64,000 bases of DNA, taken from NCBI GenBank assembly GCA_017528345.1, contig JAFXOX010000009.1, forward strand, positions 1 through 64,000, given 5' to 3'. Made by a program: the position numbers and the translations under genes. Shown piece after piece: positions 1 to 9,423 of the stretch (within the stretch, counting starts at the first letter, position 1; the number at the start of each line of letters is the position of its first letter). Source of the DNA: Desulfovibrio sp. GTDB taxonomy: Bacteria; Desulfobacterota; Desulfovibrionia; Desulfovibrionales; Desulfovibrionaceae. Below the pieces are notes generated by a model. It searched no databases. It was not told the origin of the DNA and worked only from the letters and a program-made list of their open reading frames with translations.

Positions 1-1
1 A

Positions 2-61
2 AAAGATTTGGAGCGAATGAAAAAAATGGGATTCGTACCAGACGAGAGAATCGTTGTTTAG
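2..61 (+). CDS. 3' end of an unidentified gene (partial)
   Basis: The window opens inside a reading frame whose last 19 codons end KKMGFVPDERIVV and then TAG. Only this tail is visible, so no family can be assigned. It reads towards the bidirectional hairpin at 206-229, which would serve as its terminator. It could also be a chance open frame, because 60 nt are too few to judge coding bias. Confidence 0.4.
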   Translation, partial: KDLERMKKMGFVPDERIVV

Positions 62-205
62 GCAAATTTTCTCTACATAGCGTCAACTCTCTTGTGGAGA
101 GACTGCCGAACTTCATATACCTAAAAAACTGAATGACTGTGTTTAGGAGACACGAGTCGTTGCAGAGAGAAGTCCTGTTTTTTTGCTTCGCCTTTGAGAA
201 AAACG

Positions 206-229
206 AAGGCCCCGCATGCGGGGCCTTTT
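206..229. terminator. bidirectional intrinsic terminator
   Basis: A near-perfect palindrome, AAGGCCCCGC facing GCGGGGCCTT, is flanked by A/T runs on both sides. It lies between the end of a plus-strand reading frame and the stop codon of the minus-strand maf gene at 240, so it can stop transcription from both directions. Confidence 0.85.
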
Positions 230-239
230 CTGCTTTTGC

Positions 240-881
240 TCAGGTATCTTTGGCTTCTTGAGCGGCAATGAGGTGGCGCGCCAAAAGCTCCTGGCAGAGC
301 CGGCCGACAGGCAGACCGACCACGGTTGTCCAGGCTCCCTGAAGCGCTTGAATAAGAAATGCCCCCTTGCCCTGGACGGCATAGGCGCCTGCCTTGTCCA
401 AAGGCTCACCTGAACGCACATAGGCCTCTAAAACCTGGCGACTCCAGGGGTAAAAGGTCACACTGGCCTCATCGCTGAAGGCAAAGGAGAGATTATTGTG
501 TTTGCCTGGCAGAAGAACGCAGACAGAGGTTGTCACCTGATGCCTTTGGCCTGCCAGCAGCTGCAGCATGGCCAGGGCTTCGTCGTTGTCTCTGGGCTTA
601 CCGAGAATGTGTTCATTAATGGAGACGACCGTGTCAGCTGCCAGGATGAGAGGGGTCTCGGCCTTGGGGATGAGGGAAACAACCGCCTGTGCTTTATCCC
701 TGGCAGCGCGGGCAGTATAGCCCTGGGCATCTTCGCCGTGTTTTGGCTTGTCCTCACGAGTCGGACTGGTCATAACCGTATAGGGCAGCCCTAGCTCCTG
801 CAGAAATTGTTGCCTTCGTGGTGAGGCAGAGGCAAGAATGAGATCTGAGGCTAGGTCAAGGCTAAAAAGCTGGCCGTTCAC
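240..881 (-). CDS. maf: Maf-family nucleotide pyrophosphatase
   Basis: 213 aa, normal length for the Maf family. These are house-cleaning enzymes that hydrolyse non-canonical or modified nucleoside triphosphates to the monophosphate, formerly described as septum-formation inhibitors. The N-terminal signature ASASPRR lies at residues 17-23 and is followed by the LAADTVV segment near residue 80, which supplies the catalytic Asp, and then GKPRD. All are family hallmarks. The start overlaps the stop of the upstream phosphodiesterase gene by 4 nt (ATGA type), indicating translational coupling in a maf-yfcE-Trm112 minus-strand operon that ends at the hairpin at 206-229. Whether it prefers dTTP/UTP or 7-methyl-GTP (YceF type) is not resolved here. 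Confidence 0.93.
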   Translation of the reverse strand: MNGQLFSLDLASDLILASASPRRQQFLQELGLPYTVMTSPTREDKPKHGEDAQGYTARAARDKAQAVVSLIPKAETPLILAADTVVSINEHILGKPRDNDEALAMLQLLAGQRHQVTTSVCVLLPGKHNNLSFAFSDEASVTFYPWSRQVLEAYVRSGEPLDKAGAYAVQGKGAFLIQALQGAWTTVVGLPVGRLCQELLARHLIAAQEAKDT

Positions 882-1438
882 GCATTTACTCGCTCTTGCA
901 GAACAGCCTCTCCGTCCATTTCGTAGACGGTAAAGGTGTGGTTTTCATAGACGGCAAAGGAACGCCGGCTTCCGCCCTTGGGCAGGGAGAGAGAACCGGG
1001 ATTCCAGAAATGGTAGCCGGAGAGCGTTTCTGCGCGCGGAATGTGGGTGTGTCCCCTGAGAATCACGCAACCTGCGGGAAAAGTCTCTGGAAGTGGCGGT
1101 TTTTCGGGAATTCTGTGTCCGTGGCTGGCAAAGATGGCGAGCCCGTCACAGTTGATCCAGGCATTTTCCACAACGGCAAAGGGCAGATGGGCAATATCCA
1201 CTTCCGCATCGCAATTGCCGCGCACAGCAGTGATGGGACAGGGAAGCTTGCTGATGCGCTCCATGTCACCGAGCACGCTGCGCGTGTCATAGCCTTCAGG
1301 AAGGGGGTTGCGAGGACCATGGTAGACCAGATCCCCAAGAAGGACGAGCATATCGGGGGCAAGTTCTTCGGCCTTGTTCACAAGAAAGTTCAGGCTCGAC
1401 AGGGAGCCGTGCAGATCTGAGGCAATAAGTATACGCAT
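878..1438 (-). CDS. yfcE: YfcE/MJ0936-family metallophosphoesterase
   Basis: 186 aa. Calcineurin-like phosphodiesterase of the YfcE type, a two-metal enzyme hydrolysing phosphodiesters. The metal-ligand blocks appear in family order: DLHGS (residues 8-12), LGDLVYHGP near 35-43, RGNCDAE near 73-79, SHGHRIP near 105-111 and RGHTHIP near 129-135. The physiological substrate of this family is not settled. The start codon has a good Shine-Dalgarno (AAAGGAA) and the 3' end overlaps maf by 4 nt. A four-residue spacer separates it from the Trm112-like gene upstream. Confidence 0.9.
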   Translation of the reverse strand: MRILIASDLHGSLSSLNFLVNKAEELAPDMLVLLGDLVYHGPRNPLPEGYDTRSVLGDMERISKLPCPITAVRGNCDAEVDIAHLPFAVVENAWINCDGLAIFASHGHRIPEKPPLPETFPAGCVILRGHTHIPRAETLSGYHFWNPGSLSLPKGGSRRSFAVYENHTFTVYEMDGEAVLQERVNA

Positions 1439-1446
1439 AGGTTCCT

Positions 1447-1650
1447 TTACTGGTTTTGCTGCCGCTTTTGCCAGTCACTCAGCGCTATGGCTTCACTGGT
1501 CAGAAGCACAGGAATCTCTTCTTCAATGGGATAGACACAGGCACAGTGTTCACAGCGAAGTCCCTGTGGGTTTTGCTCACTGCCTTCAAGAAGCAGATCG
1601 CCGTGACATTCCGGACAGGCCAGGATATGAAGAATTTCAGCTATATTCAT
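1447..1650 (-). CDS. Trm112-like zinc-ribbon protein
   Basis: 67 aa. Small YcaR/Trm112-family protein: CPECHG near residues 10-15 and CEHCACVYPIEEEIPVLL near 33-50, giving two CxxC pairs that should bind zinc. In other organisms Trm112 is the partner of several methyltransferases; the bacterial YcaR-like proteins lack a settled role. I place the start at 1650 rather than at an upstream in-frame codon because GAGGA lies 7 nt before this ATG and homologues begin close to the first CxxC. It is the first gene of the minus-strand trm112-yfcE-maf operon. Confidence 0.85.
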   Translation of the reverse strand: MNIAEILHILACPECHGDLLLEGSEQNPQGLRCEHCACVYPIEEEIPVLLTSEAIALSDWQKRQQNQ

Positions 1651-1722
1651 AGTTTTCCTCAAGTCTGAATCCCAAAAAAGCATCGTACAGATTCAGACGT
1701 CAATGCAGAAGGTGAAACAAGC

Positions 1723-2589
1723 GTGTCAAGCATTGATCTGCATACCCATACCGCCTTCTCCGATGGCAGTGACCAGCCGGAGGAGCTTATCAAGCGTGCC
1801 AAGGCCTTAGGCCTCTCAGCTATTGCCATAACTGACCACGATACCTGTGCAGGACTTTCCAGGGCCGTTGCCGAAGGAAAAACGAGTGGCGTTGCGGTCA
1901 TACGCGGCTGTGAGTTTTCCACGATGACAGAGCGGGGTGAGCTGCATATCCTGGGCTACTGGCTGCCGTACCAGCATGCGCCCCTTGAAGGCATGCTGGC
2001 AAAACTGCGCAGTCAGCGGGCCTTGCGTAATGAGCGCATGGTTGAAAAACTCTGCTCTCTCGGACTTCAGCTTGATATGGAAGAGGTTCTGCGTTTTGCC
2101 GGACAGGGCACGGTGGGGCGGCCGCATATGGCTCAAGCGATGCTGGCCAGGGGCTATGTGCAAAGTCTGCGAGAGGCCTTTGAGCGGTATTTGTCTTGTG
2201 GCAGACCTGCCTACGTGCCCAAGGCGGTACTCACGCCGGACGATGTCGTCACATGTCTGGCAGAGTGCGGTGCAACCGTATCCCTCGCTCATCCCTGTGT
2301 GTACGGTTATCCTGAGTCCTGGCTTTGGGCCACCATTGGCAGACTTGCCCGTCTTGGACTGGACGCCCTTGAAGCCTGGCACAGTGAACATAAGCCAAGC
2401 CATGTGCATCTCTGTCAGGCCTGGGCGCAGGCTCTTGGGCTTGCCGTAAGCGGTGGCAGCGATTACCACGGCAGCAATAAGCCGGATGTTCAGCTTGGAG
2501 TGGGCCGAGGCAATCTCAATCTTTCCTGGGAAATGTTGGAGCAACTGATGAACAGGCGCAGAGCCCGAGGTCTTCCCTGCGACCTCTAG
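1723..2589 (+). CDS. PHP-domain phosphoesterase (Rnm/TrpH-like)
   Basis: 288 aa. PHP-fold metal phosphoesterase of the YciV/RnmA (TrpH) group, which removes phosphates from 3',5'-nucleoside bisphosphates and acts as a 5'-3' exonuclease on short RNAs. Metal motifs: [11 protein letters not shown] (residues 5-15), AITDHDTC (33-40), [16 protein letters not shown] (67-82), SLAHPCVY (around 189) and GSDYHG (around 245). Start is GTG with AGAAGG upstream. The gene ends in the same four bases as the convergent EAL gene (stop codons at 2587-2589 and 2586-2588), so the two mRNAs overlap at their 3' ends. Confidence 0.88.
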   Translation: MSSIDLHTHTAFSDGSDQPEELIKRAKALGLSAIAITDHDTCAGLSRAVAEGKTSGVAVIRGCEFSTMTERGELHILGYWLPYQHAPLEGMLAKLRSQRALRNERMVEKLCSLGLQLDMEEVLRFAGQGTVGRPHMAQAMLARGYVQSLREAFERYLSCGRPAYVPKAVLTPDDVVTCLAECGATVSLAHPCVYGYPESWLWATIGRLARLGLDALEAWHSEHKPSHVHLCQAWAQALGLAVSGGSDYHGSNKPDVQLGVGRGNLNLSWEMLEQLMNRRRARGLPCDL

Positions 2590-4805
2590 AGGCTGCCCTG
2601 GGCATAGATGTCTTCAAAATCCTCTGGCGGCAGAGGCTTGGAATAGTAAAAGCCCTGAGCCACGCGGCAAGAACATCTGAGCATCAGATTCACGTTTTCT
2701 TCTGTTTCCACGCCTTCCACCACAACATTGATGCCCAGTTGAGATGCCATGGAGACAATGGAGGCAAAGATGATATCACGCTTTTCTTTTTGATCTGACT
2801 GTCTCAGGAAGGACTGATCAATCTTCAGAACGTCAATGTGGATGTCTTTGAGCATGCTCAGCGAGGAGTATCCTGTACCAAAGTCATCCATGGAAACCTT
2901 GATCCCAAGCCTGGAAAGCTCGTTGACCAGCTCAATAATGGCCTTCTGATTGTCGTAAAAGAGGCTTTCTGTGAGTTCAAGCTCAATGAGGTTGGCCGGA
3001 ATACCGTACTTGTCCAGAAGACCGGTCAGTTTCTGCACAAATTCAGGGTCTTCCAGGTGCTTGCGTGAGAAATTGACGGAAATGGGCGTACAGTTGTGTT
3101 TGAGATCAAGGTGATGGCGGATGAATTCCAAAACCTTGCGGTAGATGAGCATATCAACTTCAACTACAAGACCTGAGGACTCGCAGATCGGAATAAATTC
3201 GGCAGGCGAGATCATCTCGCCACTTGGCTTGCGCCAGCGTGCTAGCGCTTCGGCTCCAACGATCAGTCCTGTGACAATGTCCACCTTGGGTTGGAAGAAG
3301 GGCAAAATTTCCTCATCGTTGATGGCCTTGAGAATACGGTGTTTCAAGGCCTCATTCTTGATGAGATTCTGGTTGAGAGAATCGTCGTAGAGATTGAGGG
3401 AGGTATGAATGTCCTTCTTGATCATGCTCGTGGCAAGGCTTGCCTTGTCGTACATGTCTCGGACATTTTCTTTGGGATTGGTGATGAGGTAGAGTCCACC
3501 GGAGAAGGAAATGGACATATCCCAGGATGTTTTCAGCGGCGCAAGCAGAGTGTCATCCTGGAGGGGATTTTCACGGCAGAGCAAGGCTGCAAAATAGTCG
3601 CCCCAGAGGTGGGTGAGCATTTCATTGGGGCCAAGTCGCGAGGAAATTTTGCGGCAGACTTCGCGTAAAATGAAGTTACCATGGTCAAAGCCGTAAAAGC
3701 TGTTAATGTAGCGGAATTTATCAATGTCAAAGGCCAGAAGGTGCCAACTTTTGGCTTCTGGAGCATTGGCGATGATATTCGGCAGGCTGGCTACAAGCTT
3801 GTTGAAGGTATAGCCGCCAGTGATGGGATCATCAAAGGCCAGACGTTCCAGTTCCTGACGTTCTTTCTGCTTGAGATTGATGATGTAGAAGATGGTGACA
3901 CCAAAGACCAGGCAGAGCGCCAGGAGAATGATGTAGAATTGATGGATGATCTGGCGAGCGTGAGGGGAAATGGCCTCCATGTCGATACTCGTCACAAGAA
4001 TCCAATCGTGAGCGATCTTGATCTTTTGATAGGCGGAAAAAATTTTGCGTCCGTCGTCTGTCTCGGAAATGAAGACGCCTGATTTGCCCTGGGAAATGTC
4101 CGCGCGCAGCTGTTTTTTGCTTTCGCTGTCGTCGTAGATGTTGAGTTCAAGGAAAAGATTGCGGCTGGCGCTATTGTCGTCTTGTGAGGAAATAATAATG
4201 GTGCCGTCTGGGGAAATAATGTAGGAGCGGCCCTCAGCCGAGAAAAGAGGCGGCACGATAATGGCGTAGAGTTCTTGGGGAAGGTAGCGTTTTTGCAGGG
4301 TCCCAATGACCTTGTTTTGCAGATAGATGGGCACACTACTGATAAAGACCTTGTCGCCATTGCTCTTGTCTTCAAGCATATTGGAGATATTGGGCTTACC
4401 GGATCTGGCGCGTCTGAAATACTGGCGATCAGAGACGTCATAGGCTTTTTCGTCAAGGCCAATGTAGACTGTGCCATCCCTGGACGCGACGAAAAGATCC
4501 TGACTGCCCAGACCGTGTAAGGCCATGAGGGCAATATTCATTTCGTAGGCATCAATTTGGTCGCCCTGTAGCTTGGAAGAAAGATTGCGGGCGTCAAGCT
4601 GCTGATTATTGAGCTCGAGATTGATATTTTTGGCGATACCTTCGCGGTTCTGCTTGGTGATTTCCGTAAGATTCAGACGCGCGTCGGAGGCAAGAAGATC
4701 TTGTGTGTGCCGCATGAGTAGCACAACACAGAGAATGAGAAAAAGATCGAAAATGATCGTGGTGAGAAAAAGGCGTCCTTTCTTGAGGAAAGCTTTGGAA
4801 ATCAC
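2586..4805 (-). CDS. Cache sensor with degenerate GGDEF and intact EAL domain
   Basis: 739 aa. Inner-membrane c-di-GMP phosphodiesterase with an extracytoplasmic sensor. A first membrane helix (residues about 12-31) is followed by a periplasmic dCache-type region (about 35-285, including SDRQYFRRA), a second membrane helix near 290-310, a GGDEF domain and an EAL domain. The GGDEF signature is WGDYF, lacking the catalytic Glu, so cyclase activity is not expected. The EAL domain keeps [27 protein letters not shown] and EGVET, so c-di-GMP hydrolysis to pGpG is likely. Start codon is GTG with AGGAAAAG five bases upstream. Monocistronic. Confidence 0.9.
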   Translation of the reverse strand: MISKAFLKKGRLFLTTIIFDLFLILCVVLLMRHTQDLLASDARLNLTEITKQNREGIAKNINLELNNQQLDARNLSSKLQGDQIDAYEMNIALMALHGLGSQDLFVASRDGTVYIGLDEKAYDVSDRQYFRRARSGKPNISNMLEDKSNGDKVFISSVPIYLQNKVIGTLQKRYLPQELYAIIVPPLFSAEGRSYIISPDGTIIISSQDDNSASRNLFLELNIYDDSESKKQLRADISQGKSGVFISETDDGRKIFSAYQKIKIAHDWILVTSIDMEAISPHARQIIHQFYIILLALCLVFGVTIFYIINLKQKERQELERLAFDDPITGGYTFNKLVASLPNIIANAPEAKSWHLLAFDIDKFRYINSFYGFDHGNFILREVCRKISSRLGPNEMLTHLWGDYFAALLCRENPLQDDTLLAPLKTSWDMSISFSGGLYLITNPKENVRDMYDKASLATSMIKKDIHTSLNLYDDSLNQNLIKNEALKHRILKAINDEEILPFFQPKVDIVTGLIVGAEALARWRKPSGEMISPAEFIPICESSGLVVEVDMLIYRKVLEFIRHHLDLKHNCTPISVNFSRKHLEDPEFVQKLTGLLDKYGIPANLIELELTESLFYDNQKAIIELVNELSRLGIKVSMDDFGTGYSSLSMLKDIHIDVLKIDQSFLRQSDQKEKRDIIFASIVSMASQLGINVVVEGVETEENVNLMLRCSCRVAQGFYYSKPLPPEDFEDIYAQGSL

Positions 4806-4842
4806 GGTCTTTTCCTGGTGTGAAACTGTTATTCAGAGCTGT

Positions 4843-5790
4843 CTACACGCCAAGCATGTCTTGAAAATAGGAAATGGTTTTCTTGAGTCCCTCATCCAGG
4901 GAAATGATAGGCTGCCAGCCAAGGTGCTGTTTGGCCAGAGAAATGTCAGGTCTGCGCTGTTTGGGGTCGTCGCCTGGCAGGGGGCGGTAGTCAATGACGG
5001 ATGAGCTGCCCGTGAACTGCAGCACTTTCTGGGCCAGCTCCAGTATGGTGAATTCATCTGGATTGCCCATGTTGATTGGGCCTGTCAGCGACTCATCTGT
5101 GGCCATAAAGCGGATCATGCAGTCAATGAGGTCGTCCACATAACAGAAGGAACGGGTCTGTGAACCTTCTCCATAGATAGTCAGTGGCTCCTGGCGCAGA
5201 GCCTGCACGATGAAATTGGAGACTACACGGCCATCATTGGGATGCATGCTCGGCCCGTAGGTATTGAAAATACGGCCGATTTTCACAGGCACATGGTGCT
5301 CCCGCCAATAGGAGAAGAAAAGGGCTTCGGCACAGCGTTTGCCTTCATCGTAGCAGGCACGGATGCCATTGGGGTTGACGTGCCCCCAGTAGCTCTCACG
5401 TTGTGGATTTTCCTCAGGGTCGCCATAGACTTCACTGGTTGAGGCCTGAAAAATTTTGCATCTGAGACGTCTGGCAAGCTCCAGCATATTGGCGCTGCCG
5501 AGCACACAGGTCCTGATGGTCTGGACGGGATCGTACTGATAGTGAATGGGTGAGGCCGGACAGGCGAGATTGTAGATTTCATCAACCTCCACCTGCAGAG
5601 GTATGGTGATATCGTGGCGGATGAGTTCAAAATGGGGATGACTCGTCAGATCAAGAACATTGTCACGTGCGCTGGAAAAAAAATTGTCCACACAGAGGAC
5701 ATCATTGTTTTCCTTGAGCAGTCTGCGGCAGAGATGTGAACCAAGAAAACCGGATCCGCCGGTGACGAGAACTCTTTTACGCTGATGCAT
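4843..5790 (-). CDS. UDP-glucuronate decarboxylase (UDP-xylose synthase)
   Basis: 315 aa. Extended short-chain dehydrogenase of the UXS type, converting UDP-glucuronate to UDP-xylose with bound NAD. The Rossmann motif GGSGFLGSH lies at residues 11-19, and the catalytic triad is visible as STSEVYGDP (Thr/Ser) and the YxxxK segment YDEGKR near 145-150; RIFNTYGP and [10 protein letters not shown] are strongly UXS-like. An earlier in-frame start would add 20 residues with no homology, so 5790 with AAGGAC upstream is chosen. It probably supplies xylose or a 4-keto intermediate for surface polysaccharide. No other sugar genes adjoin it. Confidence 0.88.
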   Translation of the reverse strand: MHQRKRVLVTGGSGFLGSHLCRRLLKENNDVLCVDNFFSSARDNVLDLTSHPHFELIRHDITIPLQVEVDEIYNLACPASPIHYQYDPVQTIRTCVLGSANMLELARRLRCKIFQASTSEVYGDPEENPQRESYWGHVNPNGIRACYDEGKRCAEALFFSYWREHHVPVKIGRIFNTYGPSMHPNDGRVVSNFIVQALRQEPLTIYGEGSQTRSFCYVDDLIDCMIRFMATDESLTGPINMGNPDEFTILELAQKVLQFTGSSSVIDYRPLPGDDPKQRRPDISLAKQHLGWQPIISLDEGLKKTISYFQDMLGV

Positions 5791-5918
5791 GAGGCAGTCC
5801 TTTTTCCCCTGATTGATAAAAATTCGGGGGGAATTCAAAAAAGATGCCATACTATAAGAAATTTGCCGGTAACAGGCAACAGACTTGCCACAGATGGAGA
5901 GGCAGGCTATGTTTGGCT

Positions 5919-6761
5919 ATGGGACATAAAAAAGTTGAACGTATTGATCCTCTGACTCTGGCTTTGCCCGCTTGCGGGGCAGATAGCCACGCCCATCTTG
6001 ACGATGAGGCTTTTGACGCTGATCGCTCGGACGTGCTTGCCCGGGCAGAAGCCGTAGGCATTTCAACCATTGTTAATATTTTCCTCAATCCTCTGGAGTT
6101 TTCCGCCAAAAAAGGGCTTTTTGCCGCTCACAGCAATGTCGCCTGGGTTCTGGGTATTCACCCTTGTGATGGACTGCGCTTTGGCGAAGATGCCCTTGAG
6201 GCTCTGGAAAAGGCGCTGCGTGAAGAGCCCATTGTGGCTCTTGGCGAAATCGGTCTTGACTATCACTGGCCTGATTGTCCGCGTGAAGTGCAGCTAGCGC
6301 TGTTTGCGCGCGAGCTTGAGCTTGCTCGCAGTTTACACAAGCCTGTGGTCATTCACTGCCGCGAAGCAGAGGCCGATTGTCTGACTGTGCTTGAAAGCCA
6401 CGGCTTTGCTGGCTACCCCCTGCTTTGGCATTGCTTTGGCGGAGATCAGTCTCTTGCCCGCAGGCTCCTGCATAACGGCTGGATGATCTCTGTGCCAGGT
6501 CCTGTGACCTATCCTGCCAATTCGGCCATGAGATCGGCCATAGCCACCATACCCGACGATCGACTGCTGATTGAGACCGACTGCCCTTATCTTGCGCCCC
6601 ATCCCTGGCGTGGCAAGCGTAATGAACCGGCCTTTACGGTGTTTACGGCGCACGCTATCGCGGAAATCCGCCAGCAGCAAGTGGAGCAGCTCTGGAAGAT
6701 GACCGGAGACAATTGTCGCCGTTTTTTTGGTCTTAAAAGAGATCCTCTGAGCTCAGTCTGA
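5919..6761 (+). CDS. TatD-family metal-dependent hydrolase
   Basis: 280 aa from the chosen start. TIM-barrel TatD/YcfH-type hydrolase, a family with metal-dependent DNase activity and roles in DNA quality control. Visible metal-binding blocks are DSHAHLDD near the N-terminus, GEIGLDYHW, VVIHCREAE, LLWHCFGG and ETDCPYLAPHPWRG. Upstream in-frame codons exist back to 5844, but homology begins just before the HAHLD motif. The start could also be the TTG at 5913, which has a better spaced GGAGAGG. The 3' end overlaps the convergent mnmA by 29 nt. Confidence 0.85.
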   Translation: MGHKKVERIDPLTLALPACGADSHAHLDDEAFDADRSDVLARAEAVGISTIVNIFLNPLEFSAKKGLFAAHSNVAWVLGIHPCDGLRFGEDALEALEKALREEPIVALGEIGLDYHWPDCPREVQLALFARELELARSLHKPVVIHCREAEADCLTVLESHGFAGYPLLWHCFGGDQSLARRLLHNGWMISVPGPVTYPANSAMRSAIATIPDDRLLIETDCPYLAPHPWRGKRNEPAFTVFTAHAIAEIRQQQVEQLWKMTGDNCRRFFGLKRDPLSSV

Positions 6762-7818
6762 GCTCTTGCACAATCCCCCCAGCCAGAATATGCCCTTCTG
6801 TTGTTGCCAGGGAAACCAGCTGCCCTTTGGCCGTTGGAAACTGAGGACTGGCAAAGCGGATGTGCAGATTCCCCCCTTCATACACGGCCTCACAGGCCGC
6901 AGGTTCCTGCCGGTATCTGACCTTCACCATGAGTTTGTCCGGCCAGCAGCATGGTTCTACAAAAAGGTTCACCTGATCGGCACGCAATGCTTCCATGCCG
7001 AGAAGTGTCTGTGGCCCGATGATCAGCGTATTGTTCGCCTGATCTTTTTTGAGCACATAATAGCCTTCAGTGCCGGGCACCCCAAGCCCTCGCCTTTGTC
7101 CCTCGGTATAGCGCCACAGACCTTGGTGACGGCGTTTTTTCCCGTTTTTGTGACCAAGAGCGTCGACAAGGACAAGGGGGCCTGACTGGGGCATCTCCAG
7201 ACCAAGCTTTTGCCAGTGCTCGTTGAAAAAAAACTCAAGTTGGCTTTTTTGTGGTAAAAAACAGACATCTTGACTTTCGGCCATATGGCTTTGTGCCGTA
7301 AAGCCACGGTTTGCAAGATATTTTCGGCAGTCGTCTTTGCTCATCGTTGAGAGGGGAAAGCGGAGATGTGGGAGCGAAGAGCCTGCAATAAGGCTTAAAA
7401 AGTAGCTCTGATCCTTGCGTTTATCTTTGGCCTGACACAGCAGAAGGTGACCATGCCACGTATCAAGACGGGCGTAGTGCCCTGTGGCTAGTGTTGTATA
7501 GCCAAGCTTCTGGGCCGACTGGAGCAAGAACCCAAATTTCAGGAAGCGATTACAGAGAGCACAGGGATTGGGGGTATCACCTCTGTGCCAGGCGAGCAGG
7601 GATGGAATGAGAACGTGGTCGCGGAAATTCTGGCGTAGGTCCAGGGTGTGAACGGGAATGGCAAGCTTTTCGAGAGGGGCGCGTAGGCTTTCAGGAAGGG
7701 CCGGTGCAGAGGAGAGAAACCTGGCGTGCAGAGCGCAGACATGTTCTCCGGCCTCGTGCAGTTTGAGCAGAGCACAGAGGCTGTCAATACCACCACTGAC
7801 GGCAACGGCAAGAGTCAT
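6733..7818 (-). CDS. mnmA: tRNA 2-thiouridylase MnmA
   Basis: 361 aa, family length. Transfers sulfur to U34 of tRNA Lys/Glu/Gln in the cytosol, giving s2U34. The PP-loop SGGIDS is at residues 8-13, the catalytic Cys sits in NPCALCNRFLKF near residue 95-106, and the second persulfide Cys in SQDVCF near 195. ATGHYAR also fits the family. Third gene of the minus-strand hup-dapA-mnmA group. It has no Shine-Dalgarno; instead a strong hairpin ends 9 nt before its ATG. mnmG and mnmE, which act on the same wobble base, are both elsewhere in the window. Confidence 0.93.
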   Translation of the reverse strand: MTLAVAVSGGIDSLCALLKLHEAGEHVCALHARFLSSAPALPESLRAPLEKLAIPVHTLDLRQNFRDHVLIPSLLAWHRGDTPNPCALCNRFLKFGFLLQSAQKLGYTTLATGHYARLDTWHGHLLLCQAKDKRKDQSYFLSLIAGSSLPHLRFPLSTMSKDDCRKYLANRGFTAQSHMAESQDVCFLPQKSQLEFFFNEHWQKLGLEMPQSGPLVLVDALGHKNGKKRRHQGLWRYTEGQRRGLGVPGTEGYYVLKKDQANNTLIIGPQTLLGMEALRADQVNLFVEPCCWPDKLMVKVRYRQEPAACEAVYEGGNLHIRFASPQFPTAKGQLVSLATTEGHILAGGIVQELRLSSEDLF

Positions 7819-7827
7819 ACATTGAAA

Positions 7828-7850
7828 GGGGAAGGGAAAAACCCTTCCCC
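7828..7850 (-). promoter_or_regulatory. hairpin directly upstream of mnmA start
   Basis: A perfect 9-bp stem (GGGGAAGGG / CCCTTCCCC) with a five-base loop occupies the ribosome-binding position of mnmA, ending 9 nt before the ATG. No uridine run follows on the minus strand, so it is a poor terminator. A very similar hairpin sits at the same distance before uvrC (21252-21275). The function is unknown. Confidence 0.5.
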
Positions 7851-7859
7851 GGAGACATA

Positions 7860-8744
7860 CTAGATAAGTGAATAGGCTTGCAGGACCTTTTTCAGATCAG
7901 CTACGTGGGCTTCTGTCATTTCCACAAGAGGCAGACGCACATTGCCTTCTATCTGGCCCATCAGTTCCAGGGCCTTTTTCACAGGTACAGGATTGGTTTC
8001 AATGAACATGGCCTTGTGCAGGGCAAAGAGTTCATGGTGAAGCGCTACGGCTTCAGCCAGATTCCCAGCCTCAAAGGCGTTGCACATGGCGGCCATTTTA
8101 GCTGGCACGATATTGGAGGACACCGAGATCACCCCAGCTCCGCCAATGGCCATGAGCGGCAGCGCCGTGAAATCGTCACCTGACAGCACCAGGAAGTTTT
8201 TCGGACACTGTTCAATAACCTCACTGCCTTGAGAGAGACTGCCTGTTGCTTCCTTGACGCCAATGATATTGGAAAAATCACGGGCCAAGCGTCCAAGTAC
8301 CGGCGGCAGCATATTGCAGCCCGTACGACCAGGCACATTGTAAAGGATCATGGGAATGTCACAGGCGCGAGCCACTGCGGCATAGTGCTGGTAGAGTCCT
8401 TCCTGGGTTGGTTTATTGTAGTAGGGTGTGATCAGCAGAGCCCCGTCAGCGCCAGCCTTTTTGGCAAACTGTGTCAGGGCGATGGCTTCACTGGTATTGT
8501 TGGAGCCTGAGCCGGCAAGCACGGGAACACGACCGCGGACCTGATCGATACAGATGCTGATGACCTCTTCATGTTCCTTGTGCGACAAGGTGGCCGATTC
8601 TCCAGTGGAACCACAGGGGACGAGGCCATGAATACCCTGGGCAATTTGGCTGTCAATGAGGGCGCGATAGCTCTGCTCGTCAACCTTATTGTTCTTGAAG
8701 GGAGTTACCAGTGCTGTGATGGCCCCGTGAAAGAGTCTGTCCAT
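7860..8744 (-). CDS. dapA: 4-hydroxy-tetrahydrodipicolinate synthase
   Basis: 294 aa, typical length. Condenses pyruvate with aspartate semialdehyde, the first committed step of lysine/diaminopimelate synthesis. PCGSTGESATL near residues 43-53 carries the substrate Thr pair, ILYNVPGRTG near 133-142 the catalytic Tyr, and GVKEATG near 160 the Schiff-base Lys. The GGGAG ribosome site is well placed. It lies 14 nt downstream of the HU gene and 41 nt upstream of mnmA on the same strand, so co-transcription from the HU promoter is likely. Confidence 0.95.
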   Translation of the reverse strand: MDRLFHGAITALVTPFKNNKVDEQSYRALIDSQIAQGIHGLVPCGSTGESATLSHKEHEEVISICIDQVRGRVPVLAGSGSNNTSEAIALTQFAKKAGADGALLITPYYNKPTQEGLYQHYAAVARACDIPMILYNVPGRTGCNMLPPVLGRLARDFSNIIGVKEATGSLSQGSEVIEQCPKNFLVLSGDDFTALPLMAIGGAGVISVSSNIVPAKMAAMCNAFEAGNLAEAVALHHELFALHKAMFIETNPVPVKKALELMGQIEGNVRLPLVEMTEAHVADLKKVLQAYSLI

Positions 8745-8758
8745 AAATCTCCCGCCTT

Positions 8759-9034
8759 TTAGCTGTTGACCAGCTTCTTAAGATCCTTGCCCGCCCGAAA
8801 GAGGGGCATACGTTTGCCCTTGACCTCAACGCGTTCTCCTGTCCTGGGATTGCGGCCGGTATAGGGTTCGTATTCCTTGATTTTGAAACTACCAAAACCT
8901 CTCAGTTCCACCCTTTTTCCCTTGAGTAGAGCTCTCTTGAGGCTTTCGACAAACACATCCAAAACCTGAGAAGCTTCTTCAGAAGGAATGTTGGCATCTG
9001 TGGCAAGTTTTTTGATCAGTTCAGTTCTGTTCAT
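8759..9034 (-). CDS. HU/IHF-family DNA-binding protein
   Basis: 91 aa, single HU-type domain covering the entire protein. MNRTELIKKLA starts the dimerisation helices, ELRGFGSFKIKEY and GRNPRTGE (around 60-67) mark the beta arm with the intercalating Pro. HU-type proteins bend and compact nucleoid DNA; assignment to HU rather than IHF cannot be made from the sequence alone. Its leader region carries the remnant of an IS200/IS605-type element whose right end lies only 12 nt upstream of the start codon, so HU transcription passes through element-derived hairpins. Confidence 0.92.
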   Translation of the reverse strand: MNRTELIKKLATDANIPSEEASQVLDVFVESLKRALLKGKRVELRGFGSFKIKEYEPYTGRNPRTGERVEVKGKRMPLFRAGKDLKKLVNS

Positions 9035-9046
9035 CAGAAAGCCTTT

Positions 9047-9235
9047 GTGAACGTACTCCCGCCTAGAGATGCGGGAGCTTCCTGCGGAAGCTCAAACAGC
9101 ACCAATGCGGCGACTTACACTCTCTCCACAGGCGTAGATTCCCGTGCGCCCCACGGTACTATGACTGGTTTCGCCTTCATTTCCTGCCTAAGAGGCGGAG
9201 GACTTCTGGCGGATTAGGGGAAATTTTCGACCCAC
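9047..9235 (-). mobile_element. IS200/IS605-type remnant: tnpB tail and right end
   Basis: On the minus strand the segment reads like the last codons of a TnpB protein (fragments EGETSHSTVG and GIYACGES), broken by a TAG at 9188-9190 and a TGA at 9092-9094, followed by two adjacent hairpins: GAGCTTCC/GGAAGCTC (9075-9093) and CTCCCGC/GCGGGAG (9056-9077). The terminal GGGAGTACGTTCAC is typical of right ends in this family. No TnpA, no TnpB catalytic core and no left end are visible. The rest of the gap, 9236-9423, shows no gene. Recognition is from memory of the family pattern, so confidence is moderate. Confidence 0.5.
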
Positions 9236-9423
9236 GTTGTTTGCTGGCAGTTGTGGCACCTCAAACGTCATTCGGAAGCTTGGACTGGTTTTTGAACAGT
9301 TGATACAGCTTCACAGGCAAGCATAGTTCAATTTTCCTGTATGTGGCAATGCTTTTTTCGCGTTATTGAGCTTGTGAAAAAATGTACTTGCGTTATTTCC
9401 CCCATGGCTTAAGGCTTTGGCCG

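Noticed and set aside
9047..9240. Possible 6S RNA, SRP RNA or tmRNA before the HU gene
   Set aside because: None of the conserved cores (SRP GGAAG tetraloop region, tmRNA tag or tRNA-like ends, 6S bubble) is present; the TnpB-like frame and IS end fit better.
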